From Verrucomicrobia bacterium UBA3063 (lineage in GTDB: Bacteria; Verrucomicrobiota; Verrucomicrobiia; Methylacidiphilales; Verrucolacustridaceae): a DNA stretch of 15,138 nucleotides. Shown piece by piece: positions 1 through 7,684 of this stretch. Below the pieces are notes generated by a model that saw only the letters and a list, made by a program, of their open reading frames with translations, made no database searches and was not told the DNA's origin. Both the position numbers and the translations under genes were made by a program. The stretch is taken from the NCBI GenBank assembly GCA_002366885.1, contig DFCD01000117.1, forward strand, positions 17,590-32,727, read 5' to 3'. The number at the start of each line of letters is the position of its first letter. Position 1 is the stretch's first letter.

Positions 1-3000
1 CATCTCCGGCAGGCCGTTGGTGGCGGGCGTGAGAACCTGGGGGATTCCCAGGGCATACTTGACCAGATTCGCGATGCCGTCTCCCGCCGGCGCGTGGGTA
101 TCGGCGCCGATGCCGCTATTCACGGATGATCCGAAATACTGTACCCGCCAGCTGTCCACCGGGGAAATGGTGGTGATGACCTGGGTGATGGTGTTGTTGG
201 GTGCGTACGCGTCCCCTCCTCCGGCGACCGTAAAGGTGGGCTCCAGCGTGGCCGCCGCTTTGCTGGCGACCGCGAGACTCAGGGTCAGGACCGGGTGGTT
301 CGAGCCGGATCCCAGACTGTCCGACCGGGTGCAACTCGTGCGGTTGGAATTCGCCGTCCAGCCGGTCCCTGACATTTCGGTGGCCGTCAGGCCATCCGGA
401 AGATTGGCCGTCACGGTCAGGGGGCCGCTGGAGGCGGTCGAGCCGGCGTTGCTGACGGTCAGGGTGATCTGCCCGGACGCTCCCCGGATCCAAGGGAAAC
501 CCGCCGCGGAACTGTTGACCGCCAAATCCATTCCCGTGAAAAACGCGGTGTTGCCCCCGTAGCTGGTTCCGCCGTCCAGATTTGCCCCTGCTACACGGTA
601 GTTGTAGACGGTGTTGGAAGACAGCCCGGAAAGACCATTACTGACCGCAACGGGAGTAATCCCGGTTCCCATTGGGGAGGAGCCCAGGACCTCCAGGCTG
701 TCGAAGAGGAGGTCCTGGAAAGACCCGGTGCTATTCCAGGCGGCGAAACCAATGTGCGTGACATCGGTGCCCGTGCCGCTCATCGGGCCCGCCAACCTTT
801 TAAAGTTGGCATCGGAGCGGAACTTCGCGCCCAACACGTAACGGCGGTTGAGCGCATCAAAATCCACCTGAAAATCGATGATGGTGTTGCGCACATCCGC
901 CCCAAGATCCAAGACATGCTGCCCATCGGCGTCCGTCACCAAAATGCCGTTGTTGCCCCCCGCCGGCGAGACCCCAAAGGAAACCAGCTCCCCGGCACCA
1001 AATCCGCTCGAGCCACTTCCCGCGGTCGATTTCAGGTTGAATCCGGTGAACCCCTTGGTGTTGTCCACGTTAAACCGCGCGGACACCTTCATGGTACCGA
1101 ACTGCCGCGTGGTGCTGATGGGGCGGCGGAAAGAAATGCCCGACCCGGATCCGGCATAAACACCGAAAGTCTTGGATCCGTCAATGGTTTGGTTGGAGGA
1201 ATTGACGGCCAACCAGGTCCCGGAACCGGTGCCGGCGGTTCCAAACCTTGCGTAGGCTCCAAAGCCGGACCCGCCCCCGTTGTTTGGACTGGAGAAGTTG
1301 AAATTCCCGTAGGTCTCGCCGCCGTCCGCCGAAAGAACGCGGGAGGTGGATCCGTAGTTCGTGGACATTCCCCATTCAAACCAGGAGGAAGCGTAGGAGT
1401 TGTTCGGATTCACCGATCCCCGCAACTGGGCGCTGCTCGCCGTCAGGCCGGTTGGACGGAGCGTCGCGACCGAAGGAGGGGGATTCCCCGTGGTGAAACT
1501 CTGATCTGTTCCGTAGGAAACCCCGTAACCGTTGGAGGCCACACCCCGGTAATAGTAGGCCTGCCCGGAGCTTAATCCGGTTAGCGCGGAAGACAGAGAG
1601 ACGCTGTTGGTTCCGCTGCCGGCATCCTGCACCGCCGTCGCGAATCCATAGGAGGGTGTCGGACCGTATTCGAAATAGAAACGGGTGGCACTGCCGTTGG
1701 GATTAACCGCCCCCTGCAGGGTAACCGCCGTCGGGGTGGCCTCCGAGATGCCAAGCGTGGTCACCGTGGGCTTCACGGGAGGGGTCTGAAAGCTAAGGGT
1801 GCCCCCGTAAATCTTGCTGGTGAGACCATTGCTCACGTTCACGGCGACTACCCGGAAAAAATAGGTGGAATCGGGAGTCAGGCTTCCCAGGGAAGCCGAA
1901 TTCAGAAGGGCGTTGGTGCCGCTCCCGATCGACTGGGGATGATTGGAAAAGCTCAGCAAATCGGAACGGTCGCCCCACTCAAAATATACGGATGTCTCGA
2001 GGCCGTTCGGATTCACGTAGCCATTCAGGGTGGCGGCGTAGGCCGTGACATTTCCCGCATTGGTCGTGGTTACCGTGGGCAAGGGAATGGCGGTGGTGAA
2101 ATTGAGGGTGTTTCCCGGGGTGTTTCCCAGCGAGTTGGAGGCCATCGCCCGGAAATAATAGGGGGTGCCGGCCTGCAATCCGGTCAGGTTGGCGGTCACC
2201 GCCACCGGCGAATTGCCGCTACCGATGCCCTGGCTGACCGTGGTGGCACCGAAGGCCGCGGTGGCGCCATACTCAAACCAGACGGAGGTGGCCAATCCGT
2301 TGGCCGTCACCGTCGCGTTCAGCGTGGCGGTGGTTTCGGCGATGCCCGCCGAAGACGCGCTGTTGATGGCCGGACGGGCCTGCAGGGAGGCTGTCCCGGT
2401 GGTGAAACGCGACTCGAACGCCCCCTGCATGGGAAGACCGTTGGTGTCGGCAGCCGTGCTTTCGATCCGGACACTGTGAAGCGTGCTACCGGCCATATTC
2501 GAGGACGGCGTATAGGTCATCACGGTATTTCCGGAGGTCCACGCAAAGGTACCGGTGGTGGCGGGAATCGTGGAAAAAGCGGCCTGCACGCTGTTCGTGT
2601 TCATCGCCTGACTGAAGGTCACCGCCAGGGCCGAGGAGACGGATACCCCCGTCGAATCGTGATTGGGGGTGATGGAGTTAACCACCGGTTGCAAGGCCTG
2701 GTACTGGCCCTGTGAGACAAACGCCTTGTAGGAAGAGGCGGGGATGGACATCGACGGAATTCCATCGACGCCGGAAACGACCGTGACGGTTTCGGAGGGG
2801 TTGAAAAGGTTGACCAGGACCGTTCCGGAAGGATGGATGGTGGGCCTCGCCACGATGGTCTGCGCCGTGGTCGCTGTATTCATGACCACATAGACCTCTT
2901 CCGTTGTGCCGATCCGGCGGGCATACGCCAACAAGCCGGGCGTGCTGTAGTTTGCCCAAAGCATGTGATGGGTTCCGGTCCGGAGGCTGGGATACAGCCG

Positions 3001-4857
3001 GCGCAGGTTGTTGAGTTTGGCCACCAGCCGGAAGCGCGGGTGGGTCATATTGAAGTTGTCCCCCAGCGAAGGCCCCTGCTCGAAGGCCCCGTCAAACATA
3101 TCCTCGCGATTGTTGGGATCCGCCCCGCCGTTAAAATCCTGCTCCGTGCCGTAATAGAGGCTCGGGATGCCCCGGGTGGTGTACAGGAAGACCAGTGCCA
3201 TCTCGAGCCGGGCCGTGGTGCTTCCGGTGGTGGCGAGGAAACGCGGGTTGTCGTGATTATCAAGATTGAGAACCAGGGAATCCAACGAAGTGGGATCATA
3301 ATTCGCCGAAGTAAGGTTGTTGTATCGCGCCTCGATGGCCCCGGTTCCGCCGGACGCGGCGGCGAAGACGCTGTTCACCTGGTAGTACAGCGGGTAGTCC
3401 AGCACGCTTTCCATTTTGTAAACGCCGCTGCTTTTGGTTCCCGTGTAGGAACCGCATTTGCTGTCCGAACCGTCAAAGACCTCGCCGAACTGGAAAAAGT
3501 TCGGCTTGTCGGCTGCCTGGGCGGCTTTGCGGATTTCCGGGGACCAGGTGTCCCAGAAACCCATCTCCACGTGTTTCACGGTATCGAGGCGGTAGGCATC
3601 GAATCCCACGGCGTTGATCCAGTAGGTCCAGATTTCCTTCATTTTTTGGCGGACGTAGGCGGATTCGGTCCTGAAATCATCCAGGGAAAGCAGTTCCCCG
3701 TACTCCACCTGGGTTGCATCACCCCAATTCTGCGTGGTGCCGTTGTTATGGAAGATGTTGTTGAGATTGGTGTTTCCGAATTGGGCCTGTAGGGAACTGT
3801 TGTCGAACGGCGCGGCGTACTGCGGGCCGCCCGAGTTGTATTTCAGGTTGTAGCCCGATGGGGGGTAAACGAAGTTGGGCCAACCGCTGTCGGCACTGTC
3901 GACCCAGGTGCTGCCGTGGTTCACCACCACGTCGCAGATCACCAGGATACCGCGCTTTTGAGCCTCCCGGACCAGGCTCTGGAGATCAGCCAAGGATCCC
4001 ATCCGCGGATTGACGGCATAAAAGTCGGTGGCGGCGTAACCGTGGTAGTCCCCGTTGGCGTTTTTTAGGATCGGGGAAATCCAGATCGCGGTGGCCCCCA
4101 AAGCCTGGATGTAATCCAATTTCTTTTCGATTCCCTTGAAGTCCCCGCCATGGGCCTGGCTGCCGTTCGAGGCATTGAAATTGGGCAGGCCGGAAACGTC
4201 GTTGTTGGTATCCCCGTTATTGAAGCGATCGGTGATGATCTGGTAGATGCTCTGGTTCCTCCAAAAGCCGGCGTTGGCCACCGGGGAAAAATTCGGGTTG
4301 CGGGTGAGGAGAATGCGATCGATATCCAGCCAGGAGTCGCGCATCCAGAGGTTGAGGGTGTAGGTCCCGGAGGACGGAATGGTGATGCTGACCGGGGCGG
4401 AAGAGCCCGCCGCGGTGTTCGCCCAAGCCCAGGTGTTGTACTGCTGAAGATCGATTTGGGAAGCCGTGGGACTGATGCCGTTCAGACCGATATACAGTCC
4501 GGCGGAGGAGGCATCTCCCGCATATCCCCGCACCCAGACATAGTATGTCCCGGCATTGGAAAAAGTGACGCTGTAATCGACCTGGGGACTGGTGGTTTGC
4601 CAGGACGACGAAACCGTCGTGACTGCATTGGTATCCGAGGCAACAGCCTCGATGTAGCCCGTTCCGGAATACCCCGATGCGACCGTGTCGTTGGTCCACG
4701 AGTAGGAGATGCCGCCGATCGTCCGCAAGACCCGGTTGGTGGAGGACTCCGCCTCAATTCGCACCACCCCATTGGTCTCGCGAAACTGACCCAAGCCCGT
4801 GGTTGCCCAAAAAATGCCCAGAAGCCATATGGGCAGAACACCACGGCAGAAAACCAT
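1..4857 (-). CDS. Secreted GH13 alpha-amylase with Big_5 and FN3-like repeats (C-terminus cut by window edge)
   Basis: This gene is predicted to hydrolyse alpha-1,4-glucan (starch or glycogen) outside the cell. The frame is open for 1619 codons with no stop. ATG 4857 is the first possible ATG, since an in-frame TGA lies five codons upstream. Residues 1-23 look like a signal peptide (hydrophobic LPIWLLGIFWA, cleavage near GLG-Q). Residues 25-185 resemble a CBM6/malectin-like beta-sandwich. The GH13 barrel and its C-domain span about 190-715 and start with SIYQIITDRF. All four conserved regions are present: DVVVNH (D309, H314), AYRLDTVKH (nucleophile D425), FGEVFDG (acid/base E459) and DNHDNPR (H535, D536), plus YHGY with H272. 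These look most like fungal TAKA-type amylases. Then come a Big_5/SbsA-like Ig domain (720-825), three FN3-like repeats (about 830-1122), a fourth interrupted by an insert (about 1127-1439), a DUF11/CARDB-like segment (1440-1565) and a C-terminal YFG...YALG motif. Family is secure; subfamily is not. Confidence 0.93.
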   Translation of the reverse strand, partial: MVFCRGVLPIWLLGIFWATTGLGQFRETNGVVRIEAESSTNRVLRTIGGISYSWTNDTVASGYSGTGYIEAVASDTNAVTTVSSSWQTTSPQVDYSVTFSNAGTYYVWVRGYAGDASSAGLYIGLNGISPTASQIDLQQYNTWAWANTAAGSSAPVSITIPSSGTYTLNLWMRDSWLDIDRILLTRNPNFSPVANAGFWRNQSIYQIITDRFNNGDTNNDVSGLPNFNASNGSQAHGGDFKGIEKKLDYIQALGATAIWISPILKNANGDYHGYAATDFYAVNPRMGSLADLQSLVREAQKRGILVICDVVVNHGSTWVDSADSGWPNFVYPPSGYNLKYNSGGPQYAAPFDNSSLQAQFGNTNLNNIFHNNGTTQNWGDATQVEYGELLSLDDFRTESAYVRQKMKEIWTYWINAVGFDAYRLDTVKHVEMGFWDTWSPEIRKAAQAADKPNFFQFGEVFDGSDSKCGSYTGTKSSGVYKMESVLDYPLYYQVNSVFAAASGGTGAIEARYNNLTSANYDPTSLDSLVLNLDNHDNPRFLATTGSTTARLEMALVFLYTTRGIPSLYYGTEQDFNGGADPNNREDMFDGAFEQGPSLGDNFNMTHPRFRLVAKLNNLRRLYPSLRTGTHHMLWANYSTPGLLAYARRIGTTEEVYVVMNTATTAQTIVARPTIHPSGTVLVNLFNPSETVTVVSGVDGIPSMSIPASSYKAFVSQGQYQALQPVVNSITPNHDSTGVSVSSALAVTFSQAMNTNSVQAAFSTIPATTGTFAWTSGNTVMTYTPSSNMAGSTLHSVRIESTAADTNGLPMQGAFESRFTTGTASLQARPAINSASSAGIAETTATLNATVTANGLATSVWFEYGATAAFGATTVSQGIGSGNSPVAVTANLTGLQAGTPYYFRAMASNSLGNTPGNTLNFTTAIPLPTVTTTNAGNVTAYAATLNGYVNPNGLETSVYFEWGDRSDLLSFSNHPQSIGSGTNALLNSASLGSLTPDSTYFFRVVAVNVSNGLTSKIYGGTLSFQTPPVKPTVTTLGISEATPTAVTLQGAVNPNGSATRFYFEYGPTPSYGFATAVQDAGSGTNSVSLSSALTGLSSGQAYYYRGVASNGYGVSYGTDQSFTTGNPPPSVATLRPTGLTASSAQLRGSVNPNNSYASSWFEWGMSTNYGSTSRVLSADGGETYGNFNFSSPNNGGGSGFGAYARFGTAGTGSGTWLAVNSSNQTIDGSKTFGVYAGSGSGISFRRPISTTRQFGTMKVSARFNVDNTKGFTGFNLKSTAGSGSSGFGAGELVSFGVSPAGGNNGILVTDADGQHVLDLGADVRNTIIDFQVDFDALNRRYVLGAKFRSDANFKRLAGPMSGTGTDVTHIGFAAWNSTGSFQDLLFDSLEVLGSSPMGTGITPVAVSNGLSGLSSNTVYNYRVAGANLDGGTSYGGNTAFFTGMDLAVNSSAAGFPWIRGASGQITLTVSNAGSTASSGPLTVTANLPDGLTATEMSGTGWTANSNRTSCTRSDSLGSGSNHPVLTLSLAVASKAAATLEPTFTVAGGGDAYAPNNTITQVITTISPVDSWRVQYFGSSVNSGIGADTHAPAGDGIANLVKYALGIPQVLTPATNGLPEM
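680..1330 (-). other. Putative beta-sandwich domain inserted in the fourth FN3-like repeat of the amylase
   Basis: The fourth FN3-like unit begins normally (residues about 1127-1176, with VNPNNSYASSWFEWG and TNYGSTSRV). It then stops matching its siblings for about 215 residues and resumes at about 1392 with the expected second half (ITPVAVSNGLSGLSSNT, then YNYRVAGAN and FFTG). The inserted stretch is rich in Gly and Ser, with alternating hydrophobic strands such as MKVSARFNV, IIDFQVDFD and YVLGAKF, and ends in LLFDSLEVLG. It resembles a concanavalin/LamG-like jelly roll, but I cannot assign a family. Boundaries are by eye. Confidence 0.55.
1479..2376 (-). repeat. Three tandem FN3-like repeats inside the amylase
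   Basis: Within the amylase, residues about 828-1126 encode three consecutive units of roughly 95-100 residues. Each follows the same pattern: P-x-V/I, then TxATLxGxVNPNG, FEYG or FEWG, a GSGTN-like turn, LTGLxxxTxYYFRxxAxN, and a final FTT or FQT. Approximate boundaries are 2376-2090, 2085-1785 and 1780-1485. The units diverge at DNA level, so this is a protein-domain repeat rather than a recent DNA duplication. In secreted glycosidases such repeats usually act as spacers or binding modules; the role here is inferred. Confidence 0.8.
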
Positions 4858-4912
4858 ATAAATATCGTAGCATCAATATTTTAAAATTCCAGAGGTCTTT
4901 GAATTCTGAAAT
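4858..4912 (-). promoter_or_regulatory. AT-rich 55-bp leader before the amylase gene
   Basis: The spacer between the pseudouridine synthase stop and the amylase ATG is strikingly AT-rich compared with the flanking coding DNA. On the minus strand it carries TAAAAT and TACGAT, either of which could be a -10 box, but no good -35 at standard spacing. No Shine-Dalgarno sequence precedes ATG 4857. It may hold the amylase promoter. An imperfect inverted repeat (AAAATTCCAGA against ATTCTGAAATTT) is too weak to call a terminator. Confidence 0.3.
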
Positions 4913-5644
4913 TTAGGATAATTTTCCGAAGTATCCCGGAATGGACAGGGAAAACTGAAAAGAACCGGTGCGGATGGGCAACTCGATCGACTCCGAGTGA
5001 AGAAAAAGGGCTTTCGTTTCCAGGCTCTTGTTCCTGGAAAAGTCCCCATAGGTCCGGTCCCCCGCAATCGGCAATCCTCGGTTGGCACATTGAATCCGCA
5101 ACTGGTGGGTGCGTCCGGTTTTTGGCTGCAGTTCCAGCAAGGCCATCGGCCCGGATTTCCCCGAGAACCGCTTCCGAACCCTCATCCTCGCCTCCGCCCA
5201 AATCCCAGCCCCCGCCTTCCCCCTCGCCCGCCCCCCCTCTTTCCTGACCTCGATCCGATCCCGCCAAACCGCCTCGTTCTCCTTGGGCCAACCAAAAACG
5301 AGGGCGACATACGTCTTCTTCACCCGGTGCTCGGCAAAAGCCTTTTTCGCCTCATCGGCTGTCTTTTCCTGGTCGGCCACCAGGATCACGCCCGAGGTCC
5401 CCGCATCCAGCCGGTGCAACAGCCACACTTTTCCTCCGCCTTTGTCCGGGGGAATGTGATAGGCCTCATCCTTCAGGGAATAGCTGCAGGTCAACAAAGC
5501 CTGGGGATCCTTGCCGCCCTGCTTGGGCTGGGATCGAATGCCGCTCGGCTTCCCCAAAGCATAGAGGCCCGCCGGGCCCTGCAGCAGGGCCTCCACCCCC
5601 GGCCCCAACGGCCAGCGGACGGCCGGCTTATTTTCCTCCGCCAC
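4913..5644 (-). CDS. RluA-family RNA pseudouridine synthase
   Basis: This enzyme isomerises uridine to pseudouridine in rRNA or tRNA. The signature HRLDAGTSG lies at residues 78-85 of a 243-residue product, with D80 as catalytic aspartate. The downstream family motifs KKTYVALVFGWP (109-120), PKTGRTHQLRIQ (174-185) and LPIAGDRTYGD (191-201) are all present. There is no N-terminal S4 domain, as in the short RluA/TruC-like members, so the target base cannot be read from sequence. I chose GTG 5644, preceded by a GGAG-containing purine stretch, because the longer ATG 5725 version only adds a low-complexity Arg/Ser/Cys stretch lying inside tadA. The gene overlaps the tadA stop by 17 bases, so the two are probably translated from one message as an RNA-modification pair. 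The family is clear; the exact start is less so. Confidence 0.9.
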   Translation of the reverse strand: MAEENKPAVRWPLGPGVEALLQGPAGLYALGKPSGIRSQPKQGGKDPQALLTCSYSLKDEAYHIPPDKGGGKVWLLHRLDAGTSGVILVADQEKTADEAKKAFAEHRVKKTYVALVFGWPKENEAVWRDRIEVRKEGGRARGKAGAGIWAEARMRVRKRFSGKSGPMALLELQPKTGRTHQLRIQCANRGLPIAGDRTYGDFSRNKSLETKALFLHSESIELPIRTGSFQFSLSIPGYFGKLS

Positions 5645-6098
5645 CCTTCTCCGTCCTTTGTTTTTGGAAAAACTCCCGCAACAAATCCCGGCACTCCTCC
5701 GCGCGGATCCCGCCCCGCACCTCACAGCGGTGATTCATCCCCTCAAACTGCAGGATATTCAACGCCCCTCCCGCCGCCCCCATCCTCGGGTCCGCCGCCC
5801 CGTAAACCACCCGCTTGATCCGCGACAGCGCCATCGCCCCCGCGCACATCGGACAAGGTTCCTTGGTCACATAGAGGGTCGCCTCGTTCAATCGCCAGTT
5901 CCCCGCCTCACCCGCCGCGGCCGTCACCGCCAGCATTTCCGCGTGGGCGGTGGCATCCTTCAGTTCCTCCACCTGATTGTGAGCCTTGGCCACGACCCGG
6001 CCCCCCATCACCAACACCGCCCCAACCGGCACCTCCCCCTTTGCCCCCGCCTTGCGGGCTTGGCGAAGCGCCTCATCCATGAAATGTTCGTCGGTCAC
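5628..6098 (-). CDS. tadA: tRNA-specific adenosine deaminase TadA
   Basis: TadA deaminates A34 to inosine in the anticodon of tRNA-Arg(ACG), an essential wobble modification. From the GTG at 6098 the product is 156 residues, close to usual TadA length. The zinc/catalytic motif TAHAEM gives H52 and E54, and PCPMCAGA gives C82 and C85. The family landmarks GEVPVGAVLV (21-30), NWRLNEATLYVTKEPC and MNHRCEV are intact. The start is uncertain. The frame stays open to a TTG at 6131, but VTDEHFMDEA aligns best with known TadA N-termini (compare MTQDELYMKEA in Bacillus subtilis), so I prefer GTG 6098; ATG 6080 is also possible. No strong ribosome binding site supports any of them. The gene is divergent from and nearly touching ygfZ, and overlaps the pseudouridine synthase gene downstream. 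Confidence 0.93.
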   Translation of the reverse strand: MTDEHFMDEALRQARKAGAKGEVPVGAVLVMGGRVVAKAHNQVEELKDATAHAEMLAVTAAAGEAGNWRLNEATLYVTKEPCPMCAGAMALSRIKRVVYGAADPRMGAAGGALNILQFEGMNHRCEVRGGIRAEECRDLLREFFQKQRTEKGGGGK

Positions 6099-6110
6099 CC
6101 CCCGATTCTG

Positions 6111-7019
6111 ATGAACCCGGACCTTCTTCAAAAGATCAAAGCACCCGGCGGCGCCTGGATGCCCGGGCCACGCACCCTGCTCAAACTCAGCGGCGAGGAC
6201 CGCGTCCGCTTCCTAAACGGCCAGGTCACCCAGGACCTGAAAAAACTCCAGCCCGGCCAAGCCGCCCGTGCGGCCGTGATCACCGCCAAGGGCAGGCTGG
6301 AGGCCGATTGCCGGATCGGAGCCACTCCCGATGCCCTCTGGATCGAAACCGACGCGCCCCTCCGCGACCCCCTGCGCGCCCGGCTGGAAAAGTTCATCGT
6401 CGCGGATGATGTCACCATCACGGATGTTTCCGATGCCTACCGCCTTGCCCACATCCCCTCTCCTGCGGCTGCACCCGGAACCGCCCCCAAGGATGCCCTT
6501 TCTTTCTCCTGTGAGCGGTTCCGCGAGCCCGGACTGGATCTCTGGATTCCTTCCTCCTCGCCGTGGAATCCCGGGATCGCTCCCCTGGCTGATTGGGAGC
6601 CGCTACGGATCGCCCGCGGACTTCCCCTCTGGGGCGTGGATGTGGATGCCAACACCCTTCCTCCGGAAGCCGGTTTCGAATCCGACGCCATCAGTTCCAC
6701 CAAGGGCTGCTATATCGGCCAGGAGGTGATCTCCCGCCTGCGCAGCGTCGGTCATGTGAATCGTCATCTTTGCATCCTGGCGACAGCTGCCTCTACGAAG
6801 CTCCGTCCCGAGGCGGCGACGGTGGGGGTCCGGAGCGAAGGAGGGCCGCCGTTGCCTTGCGTTGACCAAGCAAACAACCCCATCGGATCCCTTACCAGCA
6901 TCGCATCGACTGATGGACACACCGTGGCGCTTGCCATGATTCAACGGAACCATGCGGCCCCGGGAAATTCGGTGTTGGCCGGAGGCATGACTTGGACCAT
7001 TCTGCGGCATGCTGAATAA
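6111..7019 (+). CDS. ygfZ: YgfZ/GcvT-like folate-binding protein
   Basis: This is a tetrahydrofolate-binding protein of the YgfZ family, related to the GcvT aminomethyltransferase. E. coli YgfZ supports assembly or repair of Fe-S enzymes including the tRNA methylthiolase MiaB. The hallmark KGCYIGQE lies at residues 198-205 with the family cysteine at C200. The N-terminus LLKLSGEDRVRFLNGQVTQD (23-42) matches the usual opening strand, and GLPLWGVD (170-177) precedes the hallmark as in the family. The product is 302 residues from ATG 6111. A second in-frame ATG at 6159 would still retain the conserved core; neither has a clear ribosome binding site. The 3' end overlaps the next gene by 11 bases, suggesting one transcript. 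The C-terminal third is less conserved, as is common. Functional role is by family only. Confidence 0.88.
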   Translation: MNPDLLQKIKAPGGAWMPGPRTLLKLSGEDRVRFLNGQVTQDLKKLQPGQAARAAVITAKGRLEADCRIGATPDALWIETDAPLRDPLRARLEKFIVADDVTITDVSDAYRLAHIPSPAAAPGTAPKDALSFSCERFREPGLDLWIPSSSPWNPGIAPLADWEPLRIARGLPLWGVDVDANTLPPEAGFESDAISSTKGCYIGQEVISRLRSVGHVNRHLCILATAASTKLRPEAATVGVRSEGGPPLPCVDQANNPIGSLTSIASTDGHTVALAMIQRNHAAPGNSVLAGGMTWTILRHAE

Positions 7020-7638
7020 ACTGACTCTTTTGCTTCCCGCCATCGGCTTTGCCCTTTTCACCGCCTCCGCGGAGGAAAAAGAAACCAACCAACCCAAGGA
7101 TACCGCCGACATGAAAGACAAACCTGTGATTGTGGAAGAAGACATCGTCACCCTCACCACCCCGGAGGGTGTCATCGTGATACAGCTCGACTCCAAAGCC
7201 GCCCCCAAGCATGCCGAGAACTTTAAAAAGCTGGTGAAAGAGGGTTTTTACGACGGCACCACCTTCCACCGTATCGTTCCCCAATTCATGATCCAAGGCG
7301 GCGATCCGCTTAGCAAGGATCAGGCCAAGCGGTCGGAGCACGGTCATGGTGGCCCCGGGTACACCATCCCGGCGGAAATAGGCAAAAAGCACAAGCGCGG
7401 TTCCGTTGCCGCCGCCCGCCAGGGCGACCAGGTCAATCCCAAGCGGGAATCCAGCGGTTCCCAGTTCTACATCTGCGTGGTCGACACCGCCTTCCTCGAC
7501 GGCCAATACACCGTCTTCGGCGAGGTGATCGAGGGCATGGAGGTGGCCGACAAGATCGTGGCCAAGCCGCGTGATCCCCGCGACAACCCCAAAGAGCCGG
7601 TCACCATCAAGGCCAAATTGGGCCGGCCCAAATCCTAA
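7009..7638 (+). CDS. Exported cyclophilin-type peptidyl-prolyl cis-trans isomerase
   Basis: This enzyme catalyses cis-trans isomerisation of peptidyl-proline bonds and probably helps fold exported proteins in the periplasm. The 209-residue product begins with a signal peptide (hydrophobic LTLLLPAIGFALF, SPI site after ASA at residue 21), then a charged linker. The cyclophilin domain covers about 45-205. FHRIVPQFMIQGGD at 86-99 carries the catalytic Arg (R88) with F93 and Q96. GSQFYICV follows at 150-157 and FLDGQYTVFGEV at 162-173. The position of the eukaryotic cyclosporin-contact Trp is not Trp (FLDGQ), as in many bacterial members. The ATG lies inside the 3' end of ygfZ, an 11-base overlap. 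The following gene starts 46 bases downstream. Confidence 0.94.
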   Translation: MLNKLTLLLPAIGFALFTASAEEKETNQPKDTADMKDKPVIVEEDIVTLTTPEGVIVIQLDSKAAPKHAENFKKLVKEGFYDGTTFHRIVPQFMIQGGDPLSKDQAKRSEHGHGGPGYTIPAEIGKKHKRGSVAAARQGDQVNPKRESSGSQFYICVVDTAFLDGQYTVFGEVIEGMEVADKIVAKPRDPRDNPKEPVTIKAKLGRPKS

Positions 7639-7684
7639 CCCAGGCTCCCGCCAGCCCTCCAAGGGCGGCCTCGGCGATTTCCCC

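Noticed and set aside
754..1575. Long plus-strand open frame opposite the amylase
   Set aside because: It is antisense to the FN3-like region, has Gly/Arg/His-rich composition typical of a shadow frame in GC-rich DNA, and matches no family.
1479..2376. CRISPR or DNA tandem repeat suggested by recurring 'aatccgaacggc'-like words
   Set aside because: The recurrence reflects the protein-level VNPNG motif of FN3-like repeats at about 300-base spacing; DNA identity is patchy.
2833..3792. 319-codon plus-strand open frame
   Set aside because: It lies opposite the GH13 catalytic domain, whose motifs (D425, E459, D536) are all read on the minus strand.
4913..5725. Longer ATG start for the pseudouridine synthase
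   Set aside because: The extra 27 residues are Arg/Ser/Cys-rich and fully inside tadA; GTG 5644 has a better ribosome binding site and N-terminus.
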